64,000 bases of DNA from Sulfitobacter sp. EhC04 (GTDB taxonomy: Bacteria > Pseudomonadota > Alphaproteobacteria > Rhodobacterales > Rhodobacteraceae), in assembly GCF_001650875.1 (NCBI RefSeq), contig NZ_LXYI01000001.1:124001-188000 (forward strand), given 5' to 3'. Position numbers and translations under genes: made by a program. Positions 1-8,007 of the stretch are shown piece by piece; positions within the stretch are counted from its first letter, which is position 1, and the number at the start of each line of letters is the position of its first letter. The notes beneath the pieces were generated by a model. That model ran no database searches and was not told the DNA's origin. It saw only the letters and a list, made by a program, of their open reading frames with translations.

Positions 1-253
1 TGATGATGTCGCCGATGATCTCGGTGCCCATGGCCTTGGCATGGTCCTGCATGCGGATCATCAGGTCAGGGCCCTGCACTTCACTGTCACCGGGCCAGTT
101 CTCGACCTCGGTGGTGGTGGTCAGCTGGCCGCCCGGTTCGATGCCCTGCACCAGAATAGGCTCCAGCATGGCGCGGCTGGCATAGACACCGGCGGTGTAG
201 CCTGCGGGGCCTGAGCCAATGATCAGAACCTTGGTTTTGCGTGTCTCGGCCAT
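1..253 (-). CDS. trxB: Thioredoxin reductase, N-terminal part (cut by window edge)
   Basis: Only the first 84 codons are present; the gene runs off the left edge. The product uses NADPH and FAD to reduce thioredoxin in the cytoplasm. The start [19 protein letters not shown] carries the FAD-binding GSGPAG loop (residues 13-18), and [19 protein letters not shown] (from residue 37) is the classic TrxB signature. The redox-active CxxC lies outside the window, so activity cannot be confirmed. It is divergent from the Lrp gene, with 219 bp between the starts, so the two may share a control region. Identity is near certain. Confidence 0.93.
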   Translation of the reverse strand, partial: MAETRKTKVLIIGSGPAGYTAGVYASRAMLEPILVQGIEPGGQLTTTTEVENWPGDSEVQGPDLMIRMQDHAKAMGTEIIGDII

Positions 254-472
254 ACGGCACCCCCGAACATCTGTTGCAGCCCCCGTCATATAGACAAGCT
301 CCGCTCCCGCTTAAACCCCCGTTGGGATGACCGGAAGCCGGGCCGATAGGGCTTTTCTTCGAAGGATGCTGGCGCTAAGTGTCGACTCTGGAAGATTCTT
401 GCGCGAATACGAAACAATATTGCGCAGAATTGCCGCGCTGATATAAGAATCGCAAATACCACAGGGGGCGTC

Positions 473-973
473 ATGGCAGGTACACGGCTTGATCCGATTG
501 ATCGGAAAATTCTGGCCGAATTGCAGGCGGATGGGCGGATGACCAATGTTGAGCTGGCCAAGCGGGTCGGCATTTCAGCACCGCCCTGCCTGCGCCGGGT
601 GCGCACGCTGGAGGAACAAGGCTACATCCGCGGCTATCACGCCGATGTCGATGCCCGCGAACTGGGGTTCGAGGTTCAGGTTTTCGCGATGGTCGGGCTG
701 GCGAGCCAGGCCGAGGCGGACCTGAGCACCTTCGAGCAGAAATGCCGCGACTGGCCGCTGGTCCGTGAATGCCACATGCTGAACGGCGAAGTCGATTTCA
801 TCATCAAATGCGTGGCCCCCGACCTGTCCAGTTTCCAGAGCTTTCTGACCGGCAAGCTGCTGACCACCCCGAATGTGGCCAGCGTCAAGACCAGCCTGGT
901 CATCCGTGGTGCCAAGGATGAGCCCGGCGTGCCTTTCGATGTATTGGAAGAACGCCTGAAGACGTCCCCCTGA
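473..973 (+). CDS. Lrp/AsnC family transcriptional regulator
   Basis: 166 residues, the usual Lrp length. An N-terminal helix-turn-helix spans about residues 5-60 (LDPIDRKILAELQADGRMT, then ELAKRVGISAPPCLRRVRTL). A ligand-binding RAM domain follows at about 70-150 and includes ECHMLNGEVDFIIKC. Members bind DNA as octamers or hexadecamers and usually sense an amino acid; the ligand cannot be read from sequence. The start is preceded by GGGGG at 463-467. It is divergent from trxB, so an effect on trxB or itself is possible but inferred only from position. It faces the Hint gene convergently. Confidence 0.9.
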   Translation: MAGTRLDPIDRKILAELQADGRMTNVELAKRVGISAPPCLRRVRTLEEQGYIRGYHADVDARELGFEVQVFAMVGLASQAEADLSTFEQKCRDWPLVRECHMLNGEVDFIIKCVAPDLSSFQSFLTGKLLTTPNVASVKTSLVIRGAKDEPGVPFDVLEERLKTSP

Positions 974-992
974 GGAGCAGGCCCAGGGGGAC
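964..992. terminator. Hairpin between convergent Lrp and Hint genes
   Basis: GTCCCCCT (964-971) is the inverse complement of AGGGGGAC (985-992) with a 13-nt loop. It overlaps the Lrp stop region and precedes the 3' end of the opposing Hint gene. No T-run follows on either strand, so it is a possible termination or RNA-stabilising hairpin and not a canonical intrinsic terminator. Confidence 0.35.
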
Positions 993-1011
993 GCCGTCGC
1001 GGCGTGTGCCC

Positions 1012-1800
1012 TCAGGCGACCTGGCCGTTTTCCGGTTCGGGGGCGCGAGGGTGGGCAAGGGGGCCAAAGTCGGTGATGTGACTGATACGCGGAAACATCC
1101 CCAGGAAACGGTCGCGAAGTGAATGGGTTACCGTCCGCGTTGCATTGGCGCCGGGGTGAAAGGTTTCCATCTCTAGCCCGCCCGCATTGATCGCGGCATG
1201 CCGGTCCAGGCAGATGTGGAACAGCCGCACAGGCGTTGGCGGTACGATCTCGATCACGTTCACGCCATCCACGAATTCCCGGACAGAGGTCAGCATCCGT
1301 GTGCCCCCGGCCTCTGACCTCAGGTGGTGGGGTGTGTGCAGCACCCGCGCGCCCGGTCCCACGGTCAGGAAGGAGGCGGGGCGCCCCTGTCCGAAACTGT
1401 CGGCCATGATCCGCACCAGCGGCATCCGGCGGCCCGCATCGGCAGGCACGAAACTGGAGGAACCGATCCAGATCAGCTTGGCCGGTTCCCCGGTCGACGT
1501 GTTGATCATGTCACCGGGTTGCAGATCCTCGACCGCAACCTCGCCATTGACGGTCTGGATCAGCGTGCCGCGTGCAAAAGCGGAAAAGGCGGATTCGAAC
1601 AAGGGAATGGCCGGGGCCCTGTCCTGTCCGATGTAGAGCGAGTCATCCGACCGCAGCGCCGCTATTTCGAAATTGCGCATCGGCATGGGGACGGCTGCCC
1701 GCAGGCCGCCGTTTGCAGGACCCGGCGCGTTCAGGTCGAACCCACGCGGTGCTTTCAGTCTGGTCGTCAGGCGGGCGCCCGAGGCAGCAGTAATATTCAT
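1012..1800 (-). CDS. Hint-domain (hedgehog/intein) protein, no catalytic Cys
   Basis: 262 residues from the ATG at 1800, which follows GGAAGG 8 nt upstream; the open frame extends to 1872 but has no ribosome-binding site there. Hint-domain proteins are common in Rhodobacteraceae, often as C-terminal parts of secreted proteins; their role here is unknown. The Hint fold begins at FARGTLIQTVNGEVAVEDLQ (75-94), with PGDMINT and KLIWIG following, and a late block LHTPHHLRSEAGG. The usual CFxxGT start has Ala at position 74 instead of Cys, so self-splicing or self-cleavage chemistry is not expected. A second such protein lies at 39.2 kb. Confidence 0.8.
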   Translation of the reverse strand: MNITAASGARLTTRLKAPRGFDLNAPGPANGGLRAAVPMPMRNFEIAALRSDDSLYIGQDRAPAIPLFESAFSAFARGTLIQTVNGEVAVEDLQPGDMINTSTGEPAKLIWIGSSSFVPADAGRRMPLVRIMADSFGQGRPASFLTVGPGARVLHTPHHLRSEAGGTRMLTSVREFVDGVNVIEIVPPTPVRLFHICLDRHAAINAGGLEMETFHPGANATRTVTHSLRDRFLGMFPRISHITDFGPLAHPRAPEPENGQVA

Positions 1801-2017
1801 GCGATCACCCTTCCAAGGTTGGTCACATCCGTGTCGGCCCCCACCGACAACAACGGAAATAACATTTGTCATTTCATGTCTTCTACGAGGCTTAAATCGC
1901 CATGAAAGAGCTAGATTGTCAAAGTTTGTCGAACATTAATGCCCCATTTAAGGCTAATTTGGTGGAATATCGCCGTTCTGTTTCCTCATTTCCGCCGGCG
2001 TCCGCCACATTTCGCGC

Positions 2018-2056
2018 AAAAAAAGACCCCCCTCGCGAATCAACGCGTGGGGGGTC
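2018..2056 (-). terminator. Intrinsic terminator of the 48-residue gene
   Basis: GACCCCCC (2025-2032) pairs with GGGGGGTC (2049-2056), and an inner CGCG/CGCG pair encloses an AATCAA loop. Read on the minus strand the stem is followed by a run of seven T (complement of 2018-2024). It lies 50 bp past the stop of the small gene at 2107-2253. The remaining space from 1801 to 2017 shows no gene. Confidence 0.8.
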
Positions 2057-2106
2057 CTGCACTCGTACCAGCAAAACTGGTAGCTTTGGGGAGGCTGGTG
2101 CGGTGC

Positions 2107-2253
2107 TCAGGCGGTCTTGCGCGCCGATGCGTCTGATGCCGTGCGCTTGGCAATGAAAGCCTTGCGGCGTGCGCCGCGTGCCCAGGGCATCACGGTGTCA
2201 TTCTTGGCTGCGGTTTCGACGACGTTCTTGATAAAGCGCGTGTTGGTTTTCAT
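2107..2253 (-). CDS. Small basic protein, 48 residues
   Basis: Starts MKTNTRFIKNVVETAAKND, continues with VMPWARGARRKAFIAKR, and ends rich in Ala, Ser, Thr and Lys. It is very basic, with no membrane segment or signal peptide. The ATG at 2253 has GAGG 8-11 nt upstream; the open frame to 2391 lacks such a signal and its extra residues look non-coding. A strong terminator follows, so this is a monocistronic unit with a proper end, which supports a real gene. I recall similar short basic proteins in Rhodobacteraceae but know no function; a nucleic-acid or ribosome contact is only a guess from charge. Confidence 0.7.
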   Translation of the reverse strand: MKTNTRFIKNVVETAAKNDTVMPWARGARRKAFIAKRTASDASARKTA

Positions 2254-2537
2254 TGTCTCATCCTCGGTCTGGTTTTTTCGGGTCGTTGCCCTTGCTTGAG
2301 GATCAATATGCCCGGCCAATCGGGCGGGTTTTTGGCGTTTTAAGAAAAGTTTCGAAAAAGCTTCACCATTGGGCCGGTTGTTTGTGGCCACGGCGCCTCA
2401 ATTCCTGAGTGCCCTTGTTTTATTGGGGTTTGCGGGGGCTTTGTGGTCAATCCTGCCACTTTGGCGTGATTGTTTCCACTTCGCGATTGGCCCTTTCGGG
2501 CAGGAAGGGGGCCGGACCTGCCCCAATTGCGTCAAAA

Positions 2538-3293
2538 TCAAAGGGTGATGGCAGAGATCAGTCGGCCGTAGTCGGCCTCCTTGGCGTGGGTGGTTCTGCG
2601 ATAGGAGTAGAACCGCGCCGGATCGCTGTAGGTGCAATGATGTGTCCATTCCGCATGGCCAACGCCAGCGGCCCGCAGCCGGTTCAGGCCAAATCCCGGC
2701 AGATCGAACAGCATCCGGTCGCCATCGCCATTGGCAAAGTAGCGGGCAAAGGCCTGATCCTCGGCGATGAAATCCTCGAAGAATTCCGGCCCGACTTCAT
2801 AGGCGCGCTGGCTGATGCAGGGTCCGATCACGGCGGTGATGGCATGTCGCTTGGCCCCCAGCGCCACCATGGCATCGACGGTGGCGTGCAACACGCCGTC
2901 CAGCGCGCCGCGCCATCCGGCATGGGCGGCCCCGATAACCCCGGCTTCGGCATCGGCGAACAGTACGGGCTGGCAATCGGCGGTCAGCACCGACAGGGCC
3001 AGACCGGGGGTGGCGGTGACCAGCGCATCCGCTTTCGGCTTGTCGGCCTGCGGTTCAGCCACCGTGATCGCGGTTGCAGAATGAACCTGATGGACACCCA
3101 GCAGGTGCTCCTGCGGCACGCCCATGGCGTCAGCCACGCGGCGGCGGTTGATCGCCACGATTTCGCGTTGATCGGAACTGCCCTGTCCGCAGTTCAGACC
3201 GGCGAACACCCCCGAGGACGCACCGCCCGCGCGGGTAAAGAACCCGTGACGCAGGGGGGCAAGGCTGTCCGACGTGAGAATTTCCAGTGTCAT
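2538..3293 (-). CDS. pgeF: Peptidoglycan editing factor / YfiH (laccase-domain) family
   Basis: 251 residues. The PgeF/YfiH (DUF152) family is a metal-dependent cytoplasmic enzyme, described both as a purine-nucleoside phosphorylase-type enzyme and as a factor preventing L-Ser misincorporation in murein. Conserved metal residues are visible: HQVHS (68-72), ADCQPV (C107), HAGWRG (H124) and GPCISQ. The ATG at 3293 overlaps the stop of the upstream methyltransferase gene by 4 bp (ATGA); the open frame to 3509 lies entirely inside that gene and is discarded. It is the last gene of lgt-midA-pgeF, all translationally coupled. Confidence 0.9.
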   Translation of the reverse strand: MTLEILTSDSLAPLRHGFFTRAGGASSGVFAGLNCGQGSSDQREIVAINRRRVADAMGVPQEHLLGVHQVHSATAITVAEPQADKPKADALVTATPGLALSVLTADCQPVLFADAEAGVIGAAHAGWRGALDGVLHATVDAMVALGAKRHAITAVIGPCISQRAYEVGPEFFEDFIAEDQAFARYFANGDGDRMLFDLPGFGLNRLRAAGVGHAEWTHHCTYSDPARFYSYRRTTHAKEADYGRLISAITL

Positions 3294-4351
3294 GGTTCCA
3301 ATCCCGGTGGCGGTGCCGACTCTGGTGGATAGAGGGCGATCACCTTGAAGAGGTTTCCCATTTCCTGCGGATGCGTCAACCGTCGATGTGCAGCGATGTG
3401 GCTGTCCAGCGCCGGGCCGGTCAGCGCCTGCGCCAGTTGCTGCGCCCGTTGCGTGATGCCCAGCCGTTCCAGGAACACGCCCTGCGGGGTGACGCGGCTG
3501 TAGGCACAAGGGGCTGCGGCAAGGGCGATCGCTTCGAAATCCACATGTGCGGTCAGGTCGGCGGCACCTGGGTCGGCCAGCGGGTCTGCGGGGGCATGAT
3601 CCTGAACAGCCTGCCAGGTGTCGCCCAGCGTGTGCCAGTCGCCATAATCAATGATGACCGCTGCGCCGCCGTGGTTTGCGATCCGGGTCGCGATCTGCGA
3701 CAGGATCGGGGACAAGGCACCGCAGATTTCCACCACGTTGCCGTCGTGGGTATCCTTGATCCTGTCCTTCAGCGCAGGTTGCGGCTGGGCAGGGCCCAGG
3801 CCCAGGGCAAGGGTGCCGTCCTGCAGGCCGACCTGCCGTTCGCGCCAGCGCGTCCCTTCCCGGACAAACTGGCGGATCGGCAGCGCGTCAAAGAATTCGT
3901 TTGCCACCAGATAAAGCGGTTGTTCCGGCAGATCGCCGATGTCGGTTGACCATGTGACCCGAGCGGCCTTCAGGGTTTGGGCCTGTATCTGCCGCAGGCT
4001 GTCGGAGGCTTCAATCAGGTGAATTTCCGCCGCGTCGATAAATCCCGGCACCTGTGCGCAGGCCCGCAGGATATCGGCCATCAGGGTGCCGCGTCCGGGA
4101 CCCAGTTCCGCCAGGGTAAAGGGGGCAGGCGCGCCGTCGTCCAGCCATTTCTGTGCCAGCGACAGGCCGATGACCTCACCGAACATCTGGCTGATCTCAG
4201 GCGCGGTGGTGAAATCCCCCGCAGCCCCCAGCGGGTCGCGGGTCGCGTAATAACCCCAGCGCGGGTGCAACAGGCAGGACTGCATATAGTCGTCCAGCCG
4301 CATCGGACCCTCGGCCCGGATGCGTGCGACGATATGGTCGTGCAGGCTCAT
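3290..4351 (-). CDS. NDUFAF7/MidA family SAM-dependent methyltransferase
   Basis: 353 residues. The family includes human NDUFAF7, which methylates an arginine of the complex I subunit NDUFS2 during assembly; a parallel role on bacterial NuoD is plausible but inferred. N-terminal landmarks are [19 protein letters not shown] (29-47) and [13 protein letters not shown]. The SAM-binding motif is [11 protein letters not shown] (81-91), and the later [16 protein letters not shown] is a family signature. It overlaps lgt upstream and pgeF downstream by 4 bp each (ATGA), so the three are one operon. Confidence 0.9.
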   Translation of the reverse strand: MSLHDHIVARIRAEGPMRLDDYMQSCLLHPRWGYYATRDPLGAAGDFTTAPEISQMFGEVIGLSLAQKWLDDGAPAPFTLAELGPGRGTLMADILRACAQVPGFIDAAEIHLIEASDSLRQIQAQTLKAARVTWSTDIGDLPEQPLYLVANEFFDALPIRQFVREGTRWRERQVGLQDGTLALGLGPAQPQPALKDRIKDTHDGNVVEICGALSPILSQIATRIANHGGAAVIIDYGDWHTLGDTWQAVQDHAPADPLADPGAADLTAHVDFEAIALAAAPCAYSRVTPQGVFLERLGITQRAQQLAQALTGPALDSHIAAHRRLTHPQEMGNLFKVIALYPPESAPPPGLEP

Positions 4352-5235
4352 GCTGCGCGGCGTCGGGCCCGCAGGATCAGGAAGACCCCAACCATGATCA
4401 TCGGCAGGCAGAGGATCTGGCCCATGGTCATCCCATAGCCGCCCATGTGCCAGGCGAGGCCCAGCGGGTTGCCGTCACTGACGAATTGCGCGTCGGGCTG
4501 GCGGACGAATTCGACCGCAAAGCGGGCAATGCCATAGCCCGCAAGAAAGGTGCCGCCGATCAGCCCTTCGCGTTGCAACGCGCCGCGCCGCCAGGCCATC
4601 CAGACCAGAATGCCGCCCAGGATCAACCCTTCCAGCAGCGCTTCATAAAGTTGCGAGGGGTGCCGGGCGCAGATCCCCGCCACGTCGGGGCAGTATTGCG
4701 CCGCATCGGTCGGAAAGGCGACGCCCCAGGGCAGATTGGTCGGGCGGCCCCAAAGCTCGGCATTGATGAAATTGGCCAGACGCCCCAGGAACAGCCCCGG
4801 TGCCAGCCCGAGGCAGACCAGATCGCCGGTCGAGATGGTGGGGATCTTGTGGCGCCGGGTAAAAAGCAGCCCGGCAATGATAACGCCCAATGCCCCGCCG
4901 TGAAACGACATGCCGCCCTCCCAGAGTTGCAGGATGCGCAGGGGATTGGAGAGGTAGAACGCCGGTTGATAGAACAGCACATAGCCCAGCCGCCCGCCCA
5001 GGATGACGCCCAGGATCACCCAGAACAGCAGGTCCTCGACCTGGGAGGGGGTCATCACAGGCGTGTTGTTCTTCCAAAGGCGCGGGGTCCGGGTGGCGCG
5101 CACGACCAGCCGCCAGCCCAGCAGGATGCCGACAATATAGGCCAGCGCATACCAGCGCAGCGCGAAGGTTGTGCCAAAAAGCGAGATCGAGAAAACCTCG
5201 GGGGAGATATCGGGGAAGGGGAGCATTGCGATCAT
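4348..5235 (-). CDS. lgt: Prolipoprotein diacylglyceryl transferase
   Basis: 295 residues, the usual Lgt size. An inner-membrane enzyme that moves diacylglycerol from phosphatidylglycerol to the lipobox cysteine of prolipoproteins, the first step of lipoprotein maturation. About seven membrane segments are apparent. The family signature is present as [16 protein letters not shown], along with the catalytic-region FHGGALGV and [12 protein letters not shown]. Two starts are possible (5235 and the internal ATG at 5226); neither has a clear Shine-Dalgarno. It heads the operon with the methyltransferase and pgeF, and would process the lipoproteins found at 11.2-12.5 kb. Confidence 0.95.
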   Translation of the reverse strand: MIAMLPFPDISPEVFSISLFGTTFALRWYALAYIVGILLGWRLVVRATRTPRLWKNNTPVMTPSQVEDLLFWVILGVILGGRLGYVLFYQPAFYLSNPLRILQLWEGGMSFHGGALGVIIAGLLFTRRHKIPTISTGDLVCLGLAPGLFLGRLANFINAELWGRPTNLPWGVAFPTDAAQYCPDVAGICARHPSQLYEALLEGLILGGILVWMAWRRGALQREGLIGGTFLAGYGIARFAVEFVRQPDAQFVSDGNPLGLAWHMGGYGMTMGQILCLPMIMVGVFLILRARRRAA

Positions 5236-5328
5236 GCGCTGATTGAGCGCGCCCCGGCGGGGAAGTCAACCTTGCGCCTGCGGCAAGTGGGCCCCATATA
5301 GGATGAAAGCGAACCCCGGAGGCCCGAC

Positions 5329-5574
5329 ATGCAGACCCGCAACAAGTTTTTCGACGACGTCAGCCAGATGATGACCAATGCCATGGGCGTGGCACAGGGG
5401 GCCCGGAACGAGGCCGAAACCGCGTTGAAAGGCATGATGGACCGCTGGCTGGCGGACCGCGACTTTGTCACCCGCGAGGAATTCGACGCGGTGCGCGCGA
5501 TGGCGCAGAAGGCCCGCGAAGAGAATGAGACGCTCAAGGCGCGGCTGGACGCGCTGGACGCCAAGAAGGGCTGA
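5329..5574 (+). CDS. ubiK: UbiK-family ubiquinone biosynthesis accessory factor
   Basis: 81 residues, matching the YqiC/BMFP (COG2960) family. It starts with the typical MQTRNKFFDDVSQMMTNAM, followed by LKGMMDRWLADRDFVTREEF and a C-terminal heptad stretch (about 58-80, NETLKARLDALDAK) that forms a trimeric coiled coil. UbiK helps the cytoplasmic Ubi complex in aerobic ubiquinone synthesis and has membrane-fusogenic behaviour. It is divergent from lgt with 93 bp between starts. Confidence 0.85.
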   Translation: MQTRNKFFDDVSQMMTNAMGVAQGARNEAETALKGMMDRWLADRDFVTREEFDAVRAMAQKAREENETLKARLDALDAKKG

Positions 5575-5914
5575 CCAAAAGGCGGCGCTGCCGCGCCATT
5601 CCCATTTATTGCAAGGGGCGGGTGATCACCTGACCACCGGTGTCGCGACCGGTGTCGGGTGGGGCGCATGGATATTTGTAGCCAAAAAGAAAAGCATCGC
5701 TGATATTTCGCGGCTGTGATTGATTTTCCCACAAGATATTGGAGATATCCCCCGTAATTTGTAGTTATCCCCAAGAAAAAGGTTGCCACGGGTCACGCTT
5801 ATCGCCCACCATATCTAGTATAGGCTTGGAAGAGTTCCCCGCCTATTAGTGCAGGCATCCATGGCTGGTGGCGCAGGCGCACCACGGCTCTGGACCAAAA
5901 AAAGAGGTGGCGAA
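5575..5914. other. 340-bp intergenic region
   Basis: No gene seen. It contains one copy of the dispersed GATATTT...GCCAAAAAGAAA motif (5670-5693), then an AT-rich part with ATATTGGAGATATCC and GTTATCCCCAA near 5735-5775. The proximal part before 5915 should hold the promoter of the YbjN-like gene, but no convincing -35/-10 pair stands out. Confidence 0.5.
5670..5693 (+). repeat. Dispersed GATATTT-GCCAAAAAGAAA motif, copy 1
   Basis: GGATATTT, a 3-nt spacer GTA, then GCCAAAAAGAAAA. The same core recurs at 16063, 32361, 51349, 61617 (diverged) and 61651 (inverted). It lies 96 bp after the ubiK stop. Confidence 0.7.
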
Positions 5915-6415
5915 ATGGCCCTGTCCGAGCAGTACCTTGAAGAAGACATTCACCCCATTGATATCGTGGAAAACCTGGCGGCCCATCATGAGTGGGATTT
6001 CGACAGGATTTCCGATGAGCAGATCGCCATGGCTGTCGAGGGCCAGTGGCGGACCTATTCGATCACCCTGGCCTGGTCCGCGTTCGACGAAACGCTGCGC
6101 CTGATCTGCACCTTTGACATGGACCCGCCGGAGCATGCCTTGCCCGGCGTTTACGAGTTGCTCAATTCCATCAATGACCAATGCTGGGCGGGGGCCTTTA
6201 CCTATTGGGCAGAGCAGAAGTTGATGGTCTATCGCTATGGATTGGTGCTGGCAGGCGGGCAGGATGCCTCGGCCGAGCAGATCGACACAATGATCACGGC
6301 TGCCGTGATGTCGGCGGAGCGGTATTACCCGGCGTTGCAGCTGCTGATCTGGGGGGACCGGACCCCGAAAGACGCGCTTCAGGTCGCCATTGCAGAGGCC
6401 TACGGCCACGCGTAA
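5915..6415 (+). CDS. YbjN-domain protein
   Basis: 166 residues from the ATG at 5915, placed 7 nt after AGAGG; the longer frame from 5849 has no binding site. The YbjN family (PF10722) resembles type III secretion chaperones in fold and is linked to stress and motility phenotypes in enterobacteria; no reaction is known. Visible landmarks are HPIDIVENLAAHHEWDFDR (12-30), GQWRTYSITLAWS and the central YELLNSINDQCWAGAFTYW. It is acidic and soluble, with no signal peptide. It lies 33 bp ahead of proC on the same strand, so co-transcription is likely. Confidence 0.8.
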   Translation: MALSEQYLEEDIHPIDIVENLAAHHEWDFDRISDEQIAMAVEGQWRTYSITLAWSAFDETLRLICTFDMDPPEHALPGVYELLNSINDQCWAGAFTYWAEQKLMVYRYGLVLAGGQDASAEQIDTMITAAVMSAERYYPALQLLIWGDRTPKDALQVAIAEAYGHA

Positions 6416-6448
6416 CAGTTTCCCGCGAGTAAATGCGGGAGATTTGTG

Positions 6449-7264
6449 ATGAAAGACAGTCGGATTGCTGCCGGAGGCCTGGTGTTGCTGGGCTGCGGCA
6501 AGATGGGGTCAGCCATGCTGGCTGGTTGGCTGGCGCGCGGGTTGCCGCCCTCCTCTGTCTGGGTTCTGGACCCTGTGCCATCTGACTGGTTGCGGGGGCA
6601 GGGGGTTCATCTGAACGAAACCCTTCCCGAAACACCGGCGCTTGTGCTGGTGGCGGTCAAACCGCAGATGATGGCAGAGGCGCTGCCGACCTTGCAGGCC
6701 ATGGGCAATGGCAGCACGGTTTTTGTCAGCGTTGCCGCCGGGATCCCAGTTTCCTATTTCGAGAAGGTTCTGGGCGCGCAAACGCCCATCGTGCGCGCCA
6801 TGCCAAACACGCCTGCCGCGATTTCGCGGGGGATCACGGCGATCGTTGGTAATGCTGCTGTCGGCGCACAGGCCCTGGACGAGGCAGAAGCGCTGCTCAG
6901 CGCAGTAGGCGAGGTGGTGCGCCTGACCGAAGAGGCGCAGATCGACGCGGTGACCGGTGTCAGCGGATCGGGGCCGGCCTATGTCTTTCACATGATGGAG
7001 ACGATGGCAGAGGCCGGAGTGGCCCAGGGGTTGCCGCGTGAACTCGCCTTGCAACTGGCCAAGGCGACGGTCGCCGGGGCCGGGGCGCTGGCAATGGAGG
7101 CGGCAGAGGATCCCACGCAGCTTCGCATCAATGTGACCAGTCCGAATGGCACGACCCAGGCTGCGCTTGAGGTGTTGATGGACCCCGAAACTGGGTTCCC
7201 GGCGCTGTTGAAACGTGCGGTGGCGGCAGCCGCCGACAGATCAAGGGAGCTGTCAGATGGCTGA
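6449..7264 (+). CDS. proC: Pyrroline-5-carboxylate reductase
   Basis: 271 residues from the ATG at 6449 (a GTG at 6446 is one codon earlier; GGGAGA upstream suits 6449 better). It reduces 1-pyrroline-5-carboxylate to L-proline with NAD(P)H in the cytoplasm, the last step of proline synthesis. The Rossmann motif is LVLLGCGKMGSAML (about 10-23). RAMPNTPAAISRG and the signature GVSGSGPAYVFHMMETMAEA are fully conserved. It follows the YbjN-like gene and overlaps csaA by 8 bp. Confidence 0.95.
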   Translation: MKDSRIAAGGLVLLGCGKMGSAMLAGWLARGLPPSSVWVLDPVPSDWLRGQGVHLNETLPETPALVLVAVKPQMMAEALPTLQAMGNGSTVFVSVAAGIPVSYFEKVLGAQTPIVRAMPNTPAAISRGITAIVGNAAVGAQALDEAEALLSAVGEVVRLTEEAQIDAVTGVSGSGPAYVFHMMETMAEAGVAQGLPRELALQLAKATVAGAGALAMEAAEDPTQLRINVTSPNGTTQAALEVLMDPETGFPALLKRAVAAAADRSRELSDG

Positions 7265-7595
7265 GATTGATTTCGATGATTTCATGAAGGTGGATATCCG
7301 CGTCGGGACGGTGATCCGCGCAGAACCCTTTCCAGAAGCGCGCAAGCCTGCGATCAAGCTTTGGGTGGACTTCGGGGAAGAAATCGGCACCCGCAAGACC
7401 TCGGCGCAGATCACGGTGCATTATACGCCCGATGACCTGATCGGCCGACAGGTGATGGCGGTGGTGAATTTTCCACCGCGCCAGATTGGCCCCTTCATGT
7501 CCGAGGTGCTGGTGTTGGGGGTGCCGGACGCGGAGGGGGCGATTGTTCTGCTGTCTCCGGACCAGGAGGTTCCCATCGGTGGGCGCATGCACTGA
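7257..7595 (+). CDS. csaA: tRNA-binding domain protein, CsaA type
   Basis: 112 residues. A stand-alone EMAP-II/tRNA-binding OB fold; Bacillus CsaA is described as an export-related chaperone that also binds tRNA. Landmarks are DFMKVDIRVGTVIRAEPF (8-25), KPAIKLWVDFGEEIGTRKTSA, QVMAVVNFPPRQIGPFMSEV and the end VPIGGRMH. The ATG at 7257 is preceded by AGGGAG and lies inside the end of proC (8-bp overlap), implying coupled translation. The family call is firm, but the cellular role in Alphaproteobacteria is not established. Confidence 0.88.
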   Translation: MAEIDFDDFMKVDIRVGTVIRAEPFPEARKPAIKLWVDFGEEIGTRKTSAQITVHYTPDDLIGRQVMAVVNFPPRQIGPFMSEVLVLGVPDAEGAIVLLSPDQEVPIGGRMH

Positions 7596-7718
7596 ATTGA
7601 ATCAGTGAGCTGTGCAGCTTTCCTGATGTCTTGCATGAGCTGCGCTGTGCGGATTTTCCAGGCCGGCTCTGTGGTGCAGTTGATGGGGCCATGACGCGGG
7701 ATTTCACCCTCAGCGCGA

Positions 7719-7825
7719 CTAGAGCACCGTCCAGTTGGCTTGACTCAATCGCGGTGCTCTATCCCTTTGATATTGCGCGATGTCCGAGTCGGAAATCGTT
7801 GCCGATTTCCTCGCCATCGCTCTAG
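7719..7825. repeat. 107-bp composite palindromic repeat
   Basis: CTAGAGC (7719-7725) and GCTCTAG (7819-7825) form the outer inverted repeat. Inside are TAGAGCACCG (7720-7729) against CGGTGCTCTA (7752-7761), and the tight hairpin GGAAATCG-TTGC-CGATTTCC (7791-7810). The nested architecture is typical of non-autonomous intergenic mosaic elements of Alphaproteobacteria. No second full copy was seen in this window. Confidence 0.55.
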
Positions 7826-7908
7826 AATGGATGTTTTTCACCGGAATTTCGGGCCGCCAAGGGGGCTATTTCGACAGTTCTGCGATGTGCATGTGTTGAT
7901 GTTGAATA

Positions 7909-7969
7909 TGTGGATAACTTTGAAAGAAAGTGAGCTTTAATCAAGTTTCAGGAAAAATGCGGTGGATAA
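7909..7969. promoter_or_regulatory. Candidate DnaA-box pair
   Basis: TGTGGATAA (7909-7917) is an exact complement of the consensus TTATCCACA, and GGTGGATAA (7961-7969) has one mismatch. Both have the same orientation and lie 52 bp apart in an AT-rich spacer. Two boxes are few for an origin; they may titrate DnaA or be chance. Confidence 0.35.
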
Positions 7970-8007
7970 CCCGCCGAAATAGTCGGCTTTTTAAAAGGTG
8001 TTGGTGA

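Larger units (their letters stand above)
7596..8007. other. 412-bp intergenic region between convergent csaA and tdk
   Basis: No coding sequence is supported. It holds a 107-bp palindromic composite repeat (7719-7825), then an AT-rich tail with a perfect DnaA-box 9-mer (7909-7917), a one-mismatch copy (7961-7969), and a weak hairpin GCCGA-AATAG-TCGGC followed by five T (7973-7992). That last hairpin could end a plus-strand transcript. I see no promoter for a small RNA. Confidence 0.5.
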
